A stretch of DNA of 64,000 nt from Flavobacterium sp. CF136 (GTDB taxonomy: Bacteria > Bacteroidota > Bacteroidia > Flavobacteriales > Flavobacteriaceae), in the NCBI RefSeq assembly GCF_000282055.1, contig NZ_AKJZ01000007.1, forward strand, positions 182,089 to 246,088, written 5' to 3'. A program made the translations under genes and the position numbers. The notes under the pieces were generated by a model. That model was not told the origin of the DNA, made no database searches, and saw only the letters and a program-made list of their open reading frames with translations. Shown here one piece after another: positions 18,121 to 26,455 of this stretch (within the stretch, counting starts at the first letter, position 1; each line of letters opens with the position of its first letter).

Positions 18121-18984
18121 TTAAAAGGATCTGTACATGTTAAAGCCAAAATAAACAGCCCCCTTATTCCAATCTCCTGTGGCACCCGAAAATACCGCTA
18201 CATCATTCATAGGCTGACTATTGGATACTACCAATTGAAAAACGTGACCGCCTGTTTCAATGTCTAAACCAACTGTAAGGGGATTATGATAGGGATCTAT
18301 CGCTTTTTCTTCTGTAATTATTCGGGCAGCATATTCAAGATTAACACTTATTCTTTTGGCGACTTTGTATCTTAATCCTGCAGCTGTTGAGAATACATTT
18401 TGCTGCTCAACCGAATCGTCGTATAAGTTTTTATAAACATTAATAAAACCCATTTCGACTGAAAATTTTTCGTTGACCTTTCTGGAAACTAATAATTGAG
18501 CAGTAAAAGCCAAACGGTCAGAAAATTGTAAATTTGGATATAAATCTTTTTCTAATGCACTGTTGATATCCATAGTGTTATAGCCCACAATAGTAACAGG
18601 AAAACCATTCACTTCCTGATTGGCCATTTTGTATTTGGCAGTTACCTCATAGATTTTATTAGAAGTGTGTCGTGAAGCTCCAAAACTCAACCAGTTTGTT
18701 GCTCCATAAATTCCTCCAAATTTTGTCAGGGCATTATCCAAACCAAAGAAATTATTAAATCCTTTGGATAAATCCCCAAAACGGTGCGAAACAAGCATAT
18801 ACCATTCGCCTTTTGCCGGCATTTTTGTAGATTGCATATTGGCTATTTGTAATCCTTTGAAAGCTGCTATTTCAATTTGTTTTTCATTAGATTTAGCGTT
18901 ATCCAGCTGACTTAATAAATCATCTTGGGCAAATAGATTTCCCGTAAAAAAACACACAAGCATAAAGCCTAAAAAATTCCTCAT
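18121..18984 (-). CDS. DUF5777 family outer-membrane beta-barrel protein
   Basis: 287 residues with a signal peptide (ending GNLFAQD). Alternating beta strands and a terminal aromatic (FGFNMYRSF) indicate an outer-membrane barrel. The family block KGEWYMLVSHRFGDLSKGFNNFFGLDNA is clear and points to DUF5777. Its function is undescribed; members commonly sit with c-type cytochromes and YceI proteins, as here. It starts ten bases after the OB-fold gene, so both come from one message. A porin for a small electron carrier or metabolite would fit, but this is inference. Confidence 0.8.
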   Translation of the reverse strand: MRNFLGFMLVCFFTGNLFAQDDLLSQLDNAKSNEKQIEIAAFKGLQIANMQSTKMPAKGEWYMLVSHRFGDLSKGFNNFFGLDNALTKFGGIYGATNWLSFGASRHTSNKIYEVTAKYKMANQEVNGFPVTIVGYNTMDINSALEKDLYPNLQFSDRLAFTAQLLVSRKVNEKFSVEMGFINVYKNLYDDSVEQQNVFSTAAGLRYKVAKRISVNLEYAARIITEEKAIDPYHNPLTVGLDIETGGHVFQLVVSNSQPMNDVAVFSGATGDWNKGAVYFGFNMYRSF

Positions 18985-18994
18985 CTTTATTTTA

Positions 18995-19384
18995 TTAATC
19001 GTTATTTATTACCAGACACTGGTCTAATTTTAATTCCCCCATCAAGTCATCATACCCTACAACTCTTCCTTTTAGAGTTATTAATTGACCTTCTTTAATT
19101 GAGGGGTTTAATTCTTTCAAATCACAAATAATCGTATTGTCTATAATGATTTGTTTTTGGGTTATTTTAGTAACATTTCCTTTGATAGCTATTGCTTTTT
19201 CGAGATATTTAGTATTTGACTTTTCAATATCAGAGGCAAACTCTTCTATGATGCTTTTTGAGGAAACAGTAAAAGCAGCTTCTTCGGTTGAAACGTTTCT
19301 GGCACCGCCATAACAAACATAGTAGTAACCAAAAGCGCCTAAAATGCTTATCGCTAAAACTGTTAAGATTATTTTTCTTTTCAT
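18995..19384 (-). CDS. Membrane-anchored OB-fold (tRNA_anti-like) protein
   Basis: 129 residues: an N-terminal membrane anchor (IILTVLAISILGAFGYYYV), then an OB-fold of the tRNA_anti-like type (KAIAIKGNVTKITQKQIIIDNTIICDLKE ... GQLITLKGRVVGYDDLMGELKLDQC). Despite the family name, the exported fold need not bind nucleic acid. It is the first gene of the six-gene operon. Sixteen to twenty bases upstream of its ATG is the predicted start point of an ECF-type promoter shared with the FecR/receptor operon. Ligand unknown. Confidence 0.75.
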   Translation of the reverse strand: MKRKIILTVLAISILGAFGYYYVCYGGARNVSTEEAAFTVSSKSIIEEFASDIEKSNTKYLEKAIAIKGNVTKITQKQIIIDNTIICDLKELNPSIKEGQLITLKGRVVGYDDLMGELKLDQCLVINND

Positions 19385-19406
19385 TTTTATTCTTTTAAGG
19401 GGATTC

Positions 19407-19440
19407 TATAATAGAACAGGTTTGATAAAGATTACCCTAC
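19407..19440 (-). promoter_or_regulatory. ECF-type promoter B, before the six-gene redox operon
   Basis: Read on the minus strand: GTAGGGTAA (19440-19432), 13 bases, TGTTCTATTATA (19418-19407), then 22 bases to the ATG of the OB-fold gene. The two halves and the 13-base spacing match elements at 22962-22995 (minus) and 23570-23601 (plus). It has no TANNTTTG box, which suggests a sigma factor other than the housekeeping one. Confidence 0.7.
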
Positions 19441-19512
19441 CAAAAGAAAGTTTTTTTGTAAAAAAAATGTAAGAAATACAGGGGTTTTTATAATGCCCGG
19501 AATAATTTTGGA

Positions 19513-22047
19513 TTAAAATGAAACTCTAAAGCTCACATTTGGAGTTCTTTGCAGTGAAAATGTTTCCACCTCCTCTATAGAATTTGTTAGAGAACTTATT
19601 CTGTAATATTCGCTAATTTCATTTTTCCTGTTCAGAATGTTCAGGATGGATATTCCTAATTTGTATTGAATTCCATTTGAAGTTTCCCATTTGTAAGTAG
19701 TGGAAAGATTAACCTGTGAAAAAATATTTAAATTTGTATTGTTTGGTTTATTGTAAACCAATACGGGATTTGAAAAGTCAATTTTGGAATTATCAGGAGA
19801 AGTTTTTGGTCTGCCGGAAGACCATTTTGCCCCTAAAGCAATTTTGAAATTATTCTTTTCATAAATTCCTGCCCAGGATACATTATGTTGCATCTTGTAA
19901 TTGTTAGGAAAGCGAGGATATTCATAATTAGAAAAATGGTAGTTATTAGTGTTGTAAGTATAACTTAACCAGGTCAGGAAATGATTCATTTTTTTTTGAA
20001 TCAGAATTTCAGTTCCTAAAACTTCATAATCGCCAGTTATTTGTACAAATTCTAATTGGTTCTGAAAACCTTGGCTCGAGCTTGTAATCCCTGTTACTTT
20101 TTTATAAAAATTTTCTATATCCAATAACCAGTCGTTCTTTTTATAGAATAGAGTTAGTGAGATTTGTTTGCTTCTTTGAATTGGAATTGTCGTATTATTT
20201 GAGATAATCCAACGCCTTTTTTCAATACCAAAATAATCTTTTTGCAAATCAATAATTTGTTGGGAAGTTTGACTTTTTACCTCACCCAAAACTTCAATAT
20301 TAAGATTTTTATTAATCCCATAATTGAATTGTAATCGGGGTTCTACAATATATTTTTTGAATTTTTCAATATAATTAAATCGTGTTCCTGCATTAATATA
20401 TATTTTAGAAACCGTATCATTATATTTTCCTTCCAAAATTAGGGCATGTGTTCTCAATATATCTTTGGTTTTTCGATAAAACTCAGGATTGTTTACTTGC
20501 TCTAAATTTGTAACGCCAATTTCATTAAACTGATAACCATCATTAAAACTGAATTTTGAATCAATACTATGATTGTTTTCTAAATTAATTCCATTATTTG
20601 TAACTGTATTTTCCTGAGTTACTATTTGATTTCCGTTAGTGGTTTTTTGGTTGCCTAAAAGTTCATAAGAAGAGTTATAAACATTAATTTTAGTAGTATT
20701 GAAGGTATTCCAGTTTCGTTTCCAGGATAAATTTCCTCCATAATTTTGTTGACGCAAAACATTGTTTTCTGATCTCACCATACTATAATAGCTCGCACTT
20801 TGAAAGACTTTCAGGTTGTCTTTTATAGTTATTAAATCCAGTATTAGTTGATCTTTGAGTCCTATTTTTTGAACATATTTAATGGTGGCATCATAGAAAT
20901 CAAATTTTTTATCGCTTTGATAATCAACGTCGTTATTTTGAGAAAAATCAGTAATCGTAGTGTTTTGAAATACTTTATTAAAATATTCCTTGTAGGTAGG
21001 AGTTTCTGCAAAATCAGTAATGGATTTTCGACCTGAAATTTCAATATAACTCTTTTTTGAGAGATTGTATTTAGCATAAATATCGGCATTAATCATATTG
21101 ACTCCTGCACTGAAAGTGTTTTTTTCTGGTGCTTCAGGAGTAGAAGAAATAGCTACAACACTAGAAACGCTTTCCCCATAAAAAGCAGAACTCCCGTTTT
21201 TATAGATAGAAATGGTATGCGCCAAATTAGGATTAAAGACTGATATTAAACCAAAAAAATGTCCCGTTTGGTACATTCGTATTCCGTTCCACAAAAATAA
21301 ATTTTGGTCATGTGTACCACCACGAACATTGATGCTTGCCACACTTTCGTCAATGCTGTTTACGCCCGGGATTTGCTGCATTGTCTGCAAGGCATCAGAC
21401 TCGATAAGTCCTGGCAGAATACCAAATTTTTTGGGTTTAATTTCAAACGAGCCGTCAATGTTTTTGGAAATTCCGGAAGCCAAAATAGGATTGGTTTTGA
21501 TTTCTTCAAGTTCAGTAATTTCAGATTCTAATGTTATTTTGAGACAATTTTTAGAATCCAGATCACTTGTTGAAATTTTTTTGGTTATAAATCCGACATG
21601 ACTAATCGAAAAATTATTTTTAGAGCTGTTTTCAAATTCAAAATAACCGTTCGAGTCCGTTGCAATCGGGGTGTTGTTAATTAAATGAATATTAGCATTT
21701 TCAATAGGTTTTTTATCAGTATTAGAAAAAACATAACCGCAAATTATATTTATTTTGTCATAGTTTTTATAAATATTAATAAATTTATTCCCTAAATTTT
21801 CAAAAGACAAATTGGTTTTTTTAACAAGATATTGTAGTTTTTGTTCTAATGAAAGTGATTTTTTTGGGGGTATTAATTGAATACCTGCAACATTGTCTTC
21901 CGTGTAATTAAAATTTACCTGATGCTGTTGCTCAATGTCGATTATTATATTTTTTAAAGGTATAGCATTTCCTTTGTCCTGAGCAGAAAGATTCAGGACA
22001 AGAAAAAAGATAAAAAACAAAAAATGAAATTGTTTGGGGCGGAACAT
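19513..22047 (-). CDS. TonB-dependent transducer-receptor with STN domain (FecA-type)
   Basis: 844 residues with a signal peptide (ending LNLSAQD). An STN/secretin-like signalling domain (about 25-92, PLKNIIIDIEQQHQVNFNYTEDNVAG) is followed by a carboxypeptidase-regulatory-like domain (about 95-175, IICGYVFSNTDKKPIENANIHL). A plug (GLIESDALQTMQQIPGVNSIDESVASINVRGG) and a 22-strand-type barrel complete it. The STN domain is the part that contacts a FecR anti-sigma factor, and the fecR and sigma genes lie immediately upstream; the stop-start distance to fecR is zero. No SusD follows, so a small ligand such as an iron chelate or heme is more likely than a glycan. Confidence 0.9.
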   Translation of the reverse strand: MFRPKQFHFLFFIFFLVLNLSAQDKGNAIPLKNIIIDIEQQHQVNFNYTEDNVAGIQLIPPKKSLSLEQKLQYLVKKTNLSFENLGNKFINIYKNYDKINIICGYVFSNTDKKPIENANIHLINNTPIATDSNGYFEFENSSKNNFSISHVGFITKKISTSDLDSKNCLKITLESEITELEEIKTNPILASGISKNIDGSFEIKPKKFGILPGLIESDALQTMQQIPGVNSIDESVASINVRGGTHDQNLFLWNGIRMYQTGHFFGLISVFNPNLAHTISIYKNGSSAFYGESVSSVVAISSTPEAPEKNTFSAGVNMINADIYAKYNLSKKSYIEISGRKSITDFAETPTYKEYFNKVFQNTTITDFSQNNDVDYQSDKKFDFYDATIKYVQKIGLKDQLILDLITIKDNLKVFQSASYYSMVRSENNVLRQQNYGGNLSWKRNWNTFNTTKINVYNSSYELLGNQKTTNGNQIVTQENTVTNNGINLENNHSIDSKFSFNDGYQFNEIGVTNLEQVNNPEFYRKTKDILRTHALILEGKYNDTVSKIYINAGTRFNYIEKFKKYIVEPRLQFNYGINKNLNIEVLGEVKSQTSQQIIDLQKDYFGIEKRRWIISNNTTIPIQRSKQISLTLFYKKNDWLLDIENFYKKVTGITSSSQGFQNQLEFVQITGDYEVLGTEILIQKKMNHFLTWLSYTYNTNNYHFSNYEYPRFPNNYKMQHNVSWAGIYEKNNFKIALGAKWSSGRPKTSPDNSKIDFSNPVLVYNKPNNTNLNIFSQVNLSTTYKWETSNGIQYKLGISILNILNRKNEISEYYRISSLTNSIEEVETFSLQRTPNVSFRVSF

Positions 22048-22947
22048 TTATTTTTTGTCAAAAATTATTTTATTTTTTGATACTTTCTTTACTTCTAAAT
22101 GATAGGTTGTGCTAATAATTTGCAATGCTACATCCAAGTCTTCAGTGGGTAATTTTCCTGTAAATAGAGCGTTTGTATCTTTTGTATTTAATACAGTCGT
22201 AATATTATATTGTCTTTGAACTTCATCTAACAGGCTTTTGATGTTTTCTTTATAAAAACATATTTGGTTGTCCATCCATTCCGGTTTTGATGAATTTGTA
22301 GAATTATTGAATTGCTTTCCGTTTTCAAAAGTAACGCTTTGCCCGTGTGTTAATATGATTTGTGTGTTAGCATAATTTACTTTTACACGACCTTCGTAGC
22401 AGATTACGTCAAACCTGTTTTTTCGAACTTTAACATTAAATTGAGTTCCTAAAACTGATACTTTTCCAAGGGCAGTGTGTACTTCAAAGCGTCTTCCTTT
22501 GGATACCTTAAAATAAGCTTCACCTTTCAGTTTAAGATGTCTGTTACTGTTCCAATTCCATTTTTTATAGCTTATTTCAGAGCCGGAATTAAGGACTACT
22601 TCAGAATTATCCGGTAATGTAAAAGTGGTTTTTTCTCCGAAATTTGCTATTTGGGTTTGCGGAATGAAATTTTTCATCGCAAAAGCAATCCCAAGGCCTA
22701 AAACAAAAATAGCGGCTGCACGGAAAATCCATTTTTTGTATAATGGAACTACTTTTTGTGTTGTTTTTTTCTGTTGAAGGATATTGGATAACATCGTATC
22801 TTCATCAAAATCATCAACTTCCAAATGAGCCGTATAGTTTTTAATTTTTTGGTATTTTTCGAAATCAGGACTTGCTTCAAATTCGGCTAATTCTTTCTCC
22901 GATAAATCATCGTTGAGCCATTTGGCCAATATGTGATCTTTTTTCAT
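22048..22947 (-). CDS. FecR-family anti-sigma factor
   Basis: 299 residues from the ATG at 22947. An in-frame ATG at 22974 is rejected because it would lie at the edge of the promoter -10-like element. The cytoplasmic anti-sigma part (1-80, KWLNDDLSEKELAEFEASPDFEKY) is followed by one membrane helix (WIFRAAAIFVLGLGIAFAM), the periplasmic FecR domain (FTLPDNSEVVLNSGSEI ... VLGTQFNVKV) and a C-terminal DUF4974-type domain (LLDEVQRQYNI ... FTGKLPTEDLDVALQII). It should hold the neighbouring sigma factor until the STN receptor signals ligand binding. Confidence 0.92.
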   Translation of the reverse strand: MKKDHILAKWLNDDLSEKELAEFEASPDFEKYQKIKNYTAHLEVDDFDEDTMLSNILQQKKTTQKVVPLYKKWIFRAAAIFVLGLGIAFAMKNFIPQTQIANFGEKTTFTLPDNSEVVLNSGSEISYKKWNWNSNRHLKLKGEAYFKVSKGRRFEVHTALGKVSVLGTQFNVKVRKNRFDVICYEGRVKVNYANTQIILTHGQSVTFENGKQFNNSTNSSKPEWMDNQICFYKENIKSLLDEVQRQYNITTVLNTKDTNALFTGKLPTEDLDVALQIISTTYHLEVKKVSKNKIIFDKK

Positions 22948-22961
22948 TGTAATTGGTATTA

Positions 22962-22995
22962 TATAATAAAACAATTGAAATTAAATTTACCCTAC
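22962..22995 (-). promoter_or_regulatory. ECF-type promoter A, before fecR and the receptor
   Basis: Read on the minus strand: GTAGGGTAA (22995-22987), 13 bases, TGTTTTATTATA (22973-22962), then 14 bases to the fecR ATG. It begins four bases after the sigma-factor stop codon, so fecR and the receptor can be transcribed apart from the sigma gene. Same architecture as elements B and C. Confidence 0.7.
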
Positions 22996-22998
22996 TTT

Positions 22999-23520
22999 TT
23001 ATAAATCAATTTCTTTACGTAAGCTTAACAAAGCCAGATGGATGCGTTTTTCTACTGCTTTTACACTAATATTTAAAGCAATGGCAATTTCGCTATACTT
23101 TTTTCCGTCAATTCGATGCATTAAAAAAGCTACACGCTGTTTTTCGTTTAAGCTTTCTATGGCTTTCAAAAGTTTGGCTTGAAATTGTTTTTCTTCCAAA
23201 ATATATTCGGGACTTTCGTTAGTTCTGTCTAAGGCAGTGAAATTTTTTTCATATCGTAAAACTACTTTTTGATGCGCAATTTCATTTAAAGTACTGTTGT
23301 TCGCGATGATATAAATGTATGATTTTGCTTTTTCTATCGGAACAGAAGCACAGTTTTGCCAAAGTTTAATAAAAGCTTCCTGAGCAACATCTTCTGCCTG
23401 ATCTTTATTTCCAAATTTATAAAAAAGAAAATTCCGAAGTGCTTTGATGTGACTTTTAAAAAATGACGAAAAGATTATTTCATCACAAGTATTTGATTGG
23501 TTCGTGTTTGGCATTGGCAA
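22999..23520 (-). CDS. ECF RNA polymerase sigma-70 factor (FecI-like)
   Basis: 173 residues. Region 2 covers about 20-90 (FFKSHIKALRNFLFYKFGNKDQAEDVAQEAFIKLWQ). Region 4 covers about 115-165 (AIESLNEKQRVAFLMHRIDGKKYSEIAIALNISVKAVEKRI), with the helix-turn-helix intact. It is followed by fecR and an STN receptor, the classical cell-surface signalling trio. A TANNTTTG-type box (TACTTTTG, minus strand 23553-23546) upstream suggests housekeeping transcription of the sigma gene itself, while its presumed targets carry the GTAGGGTAR element. A second in-frame Met two codons later is equally possible as start. Confidence 0.93.
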   Translation of the reverse strand: MPMPNTNQSNTCDEIIFSSFFKSHIKALRNFLFYKFGNKDQAEDVAQEAFIKLWQNCASVPIEKAKSYIYIIANNSTLNEIAHQKVVLRYEKNFTALDRTNESPEYILEEKQFQAKLLKAIESLNEKQRVAFLMHRIDGKKYSEIAIALNISVKAVEKRIHLALLSLRKEIDL

Positions 23521-23545
23521 GTTATATCTTTCAATTTGGACTCTG

Positions 23546-23553
23546 CAAAAGTA
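23546..23553 (-). promoter_or_regulatory. Candidate housekeeping -7 box for the sigma-factor gene
   Basis: TACTTTTG on the minus strand fits TANNTTTG, 26 bases upstream of the start codon. No convincing TTTG is found at the -33 spacing. Confidence 0.35.
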
Positions 23554-23569
23554 TTTGTTTTTAATTTAA

Positions 23570-23601
23570 GTAGGGTAGAAGCAAAGTAAATTGTTTTATT
23601 A
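23570..23601 (+). promoter_or_regulatory. ECF-type promoter C, facing the repeat lipoprotein gene
   Basis: On the plus strand: GTAGGGTAG (23570-23578), 13 bases, TGTTTTATTA (23592-23601). It is the same two-part element as A and B with identical spacing, but points away from the sigma gene toward the lipoprotein at 23783. The implied leader is about 175 bases. A TACATTTG box at 23762-23769 could give a second, housekeeping start. Confidence 0.6.
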
Positions 23602-23782
23602 AAGTTATGAGTATGTTTATTTATCCATAATTCTAAATTCGGTTTTGTTTAACTTTTGTTAACAGCAATTTGTTTTGTAGTAAAAAAGATATTTTTCTTG
23701 ATTATTTACACTCTAAGATAGGCAATAACTGGTGTAGAAACCAGTATTTTTAAAATTTTATTACATTTGTAAAAATATAAAT

Positions 23783-24805
23783 ATGTTCCGTTTTAAAAAA
23801 TATTTATCAATAGTAGTCCTCTTGTTCTTCTTCTCTTGTCAAAGCGATTCAGAAGAGCAGGATTATAATACACAAACAGTTACAAACGCTTCCCCCCTGA
23901 CCTCTTATTTACAAAGGGTTGCAATGGTAAAAACGGTACAGGATAATATAATCGATAAATCTAGCTATTGCACTATAAAACTTCCCTATACGGTTACTGT
24001 AAATGGTGCGAGTATTGCTGTAAATACTACTGCGGATTATCAACAAGTATTGGATAATATCAATGCAAATACTACGGATGACGATATTGTGACAATTAAT
24101 TTTCCGGTTACAATGGTTTATTATAATTATATTGAAAAATTGATTCCGGATCAAGCTGATTTTAATTCATTAATCGACTATTGGAATCTTTACCCTGATC
24201 TTTTATCCAAAATTAATGGGTTAAACATCAATTATCCAATAACAATTAATATTTATAACAGTTATAATCAAGAAGCAAGTTCTGTTACTATTGCAAATGA
24301 TCAGGCATTTTTTAATTTTATAAAAAATTTAAATGCCAGTCAGTATATTGCATTAAGTTATCCTATTTCGATAACAGATTATAATAATCAGACAAAATCA
24401 ATTACAAATAATTTAGAGTTTGAAAATGCAATTAAATATGTTATTGATAATTGCTCCGAAAATAACATTACAACACTTGATTTTGTAGGGACAGTAACAA
24501 ATAATTCCTGGAAAGTATCCTGTTTATATGATAATTACGAAAAAAGTTCTTTGTACAGCGGATATGTATTTGTTTTTAAAAGCGACAATTCGGTGGTTGC
24601 CACAAAGGATGGGGTTTCGGTAACAGGTCAATGGGAAACTAATATAGTGAATAACGTTAGAGAATTGAAAGTGAATTTCAGTACAGAATTGCTCAATAAA
24701 CTGAATAATGACTGGAAATTATTTGAGTTTAATAATTCTCAAATACGTTTGCGATATGTAACGGCTAGTAATGTTACGAACTATCTTTATTTTGGAAAAA
24801 TTTAA
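23783..24805 (+). CDS. Lipoprotein with four divergent ~40-residue repeats
   Basis: 340 residues; lipobox FFSC (Cys19). Four imperfect tandem repeats lie at about 64-101, 104-147, 148-188 and 190-226. Each opens with a strand of the type (I/L)xYPITI (LPYTVTV, INFPVTM, INYPITI, LSYPISI), then a short linker and a helix such as DYQQVLDNI, DFNSLIDYW, AFFNFIKNL or EFENAIKYV. The C-terminal 105 residues look like a small lipocalin-like barrel (SGYVFVFKSDNSVVAT ... VTGQWET). I do not recognise a named function. It is divergent from the ECF sigma gene and carries a matching ECF-type promoter, so it is probably a regulon member on the cell surface. Confidence 0.75.
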   Translation: MFRFKKYLSIVVLLFFFSCQSDSEEQDYNTQTVTNASPLTSYLQRVAMVKTVQDNIIDKSSYCTIKLPYTVTVNGASIAVNTTADYQQVLDNINANTTDDDIVTINFPVTMVYYNYIEKLIPDQADFNSLIDYWNLYPDLLSKINGLNINYPITINIYNSYNQEASSVTIANDQAFFNFIKNLNASQYIALSYPISITDYNNQTKSITNNLEFENAIKYVIDNCSENNITTLDFVGTVTNNSWKVSCLYDNYEKSSLYSGYVFVFKSDNSVVATKDGVSVTGQWETNIVNNVRELKVNFSTELLNKLNNDWKLFEFNNSQIRLRYVTASNVTNYLYFGKI

Positions 24806-24854
24806 ATTCTGACAGCAATATGTTTTCGTGGTCAAAAAAATAGAGTGTAACAAT

Positions 24855-24880
24855 AAACCAGTTAATTAAGCTGGTTTTTT
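24855..24880 (+). terminator. Terminator after the repeat lipoprotein gene
   Basis: AAACCAG and CTGGTTT flank a nine-base loop and a run of seven T follows. Confidence 0.8.
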
Positions 24881-24914
24881 TATTCATATTCTCTAAATTT
24901 TACAAGTTGGTAAC

Positions 24915-24945
24915 TTTGTGACTTTGTAACTTTAGTTTATATTTG
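24915..24945 (+). promoter_or_regulatory. Housekeeping promoter of ffh
   Basis: TTTG at 24915-24918, exactly 19 bases, then TATATTTG at 24938-24945. This is a full match to the Bacteroidota TTTG-N19-TANNTTTG consensus, 25 bases before the ffh ATG. Confidence 0.75.
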
Positions 24946-24970
24946 CACTTCAATAAAAGAAAACAAAATT

Positions 24971-26323
24971 ATGTTTGATAATTTAAGTGATAAGTTAGAT
25001 AAAGCGTTCCATATATTAAAAGGACACGGGAAAATTACAGAAGTAAACGTTGCCGATACCTTAAAAGAAGTTCGTCGTGCCTTATTAGATGCCGATGTTA
25101 ACTTTAAAATTGCAAAAGATTTTACAACCAAAGTAAAAGAAAAAGCAATAGGTCAGGACGTTTTAACAACGCTTCAGCCAGGTCAGTTATTAGTAAAGTT
25201 AGTTAAAGATGAACTAACAGAATTAATGGGCGGAGATGTTGCAGGAATTAATCTTTCAGGAAATCCGAGCATTATTTTAATGTCTGGATTACAAGGTTCC
25301 GGTAAAACGACCTTCTCAGGAAAATTAGCCAATTTTCTAAAAACTAAGAAGAATAAAAAACCACTTTTAGTAGCGTGTGATATCTACCGTCCTGCGGCGA
25401 TTAATCAGTTACATGTTGTGGGAGACCAAATAGGGGTTGAGGTTTACTCAGAACCGGAAAATAAAAATCCTGTAGAGATTGCTCAGAATGCAATCAAACA
25501 TGCTAAGGCAAACGGTTTTAACGTTGTTATTGTCGATACAGCCGGACGTTTGGCAGTAGATAAGGAAATGATGGATGAAATTGCCCGGGTTCATAAAGCA
25601 ATTCAGCCTCAGGAAACTTTGTTTGTTGTTGATGCAATGACAGGACAAGATGCCGTGAATACAGCAAAAGCGTTCAATGATATCCTGAATTTTGATGGAG
25701 TTATTTTAACAAAATTAGATGGGGATACCCGTGGTGGAGCTGCAATTTCGATTAAATCGGTTGTAAACAAACCAATCAAATTTGTGGGTACAGGCGAGAA
25801 GATGGAAGCAATTGATGTTTTCTATCCGGATCGTATGGCTGAGCGTATCTTAGGTATGGGTGACGTTGTGTCGCTTGTAGAAAGAGCGCAAGAACAATTT
25901 GATGAAGAAGAAGCAAGAAAACTTCAGAAGAAAATCGCGAAAAACGAATTCGGTTTTGACGATTTCTTAACGCAGATTCAACAAGTAAAGAAAATGGGTA
26001 ATATGAAAGATCTGGTTGGAATGATACCAGGTGCTTCAAAAGCCATGAAAGATGTAGAAATTGAAGATGATGCTTTTAAACATATTGAGGCGATTATTCA
26101 TTCGATGACTCCAATCGAAAGAAGTAAGCCTGCGATCATCGATGTAAAAAGAAAAGCCAGAATTGCTAAAGGTTCGGGAACGAAAGTCGAGCAGGTAAAT
26201 CAGTTAATGAAGCAGTTTGACCAAATGAGCAAGATGATGAAAATGATGCAGGGTCCGGGTGGAAAAAACCTGATGAAAATGATGGGAGGCATGAAAGGAA
26301 TGCCAGGCGGGATGCCGAGATAA
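24971..26323 (+). CDS. ffh: Signal recognition particle protein Ffh (SRP54)
   Basis: 450 residues: the N-domain helices (1-90), the G-domain with P-loop GLQGSGKTT (106-114), DTAGR and TKLDGD motifs, then the methionine-rich M-domain from about 330. The M-domain ends in a Met/Gly tail (MMKMMQGPGGKNLMKMMGGMKGMPGG) that binds SRP RNA and signal sequences. This cytosolic GTPase targets nascent membrane proteins to FtsY and SecYEG. Length and motifs are normal. It carries its own strong promoter. The SRP RNA gene is not in this window. Confidence 0.98.
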   Translation: MFDNLSDKLDKAFHILKGHGKITEVNVADTLKEVRRALLDADVNFKIAKDFTTKVKEKAIGQDVLTTLQPGQLLVKLVKDELTELMGGDVAGINLSGNPSIILMSGLQGSGKTTFSGKLANFLKTKKNKKPLLVACDIYRPAAINQLHVVGDQIGVEVYSEPENKNPVEIAQNAIKHAKANGFNVVIVDTAGRLAVDKEMMDEIARVHKAIQPQETLFVVDAMTGQDAVNTAKAFNDILNFDGVILTKLDGDTRGGAAISIKSVVNKPIKFVGTGEKMEAIDVFYPDRMAERILGMGDVVSLVERAQEQFDEEEARKLQKKIAKNEFGFDDFLTQIQQVKKMGNMKDLVGMIPGASKAMKDVEIEDDAFKHIEAIIHSMTPIERSKPAIIDVKRKARIAKGSGTKVEQVNQLMKQFDQMSKMMKMMQGPGGKNLMKMMGGMKGMPGGMPR

Positions 26324-26330
26324 TAAAATA

Positions 26331-26440
26331 AAAAGTTTCAAGTTTCTGGTTTCAGGTTATGAGACAGAAATTTGAAACTTTTTTCAATAAAATAAATACA
26401 AGTTTTTGATTTTAAAACTTGAAACTTTAAACCTGAAACA
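26331..26440. repeat. AAGTTTCAAG-type intergenic repeat block
   Basis: AAAAGTTTCAAGTTT at 26331-26345 is the reverse complement, with one mismatch, of 26415-26429. GGTTTCAGGTT likewise matches 26430-26440. A further TTTGAAACTT copy lies between. The arms alternate rather than nest, so several alternative hairpins are possible. It fills the ffh-folD gap. A shorter relative is at 40816-40866. Confidence 0.65.
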
Positions 26441-26455
26441 TTTAACTAGAAAATA

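Noticed and set aside
21212..21601. A 129-codon plus-strand frame inside the STN receptor gene
   Set aside because: It is antisense to a well-supported receptor domain and shows no family features.
22948..22974. Longer fecR start at 22974
   Set aside because: It would put the start codon next to the -10-like part of the shared promoter; the ATG at 22947 gives the normal family N-terminus.
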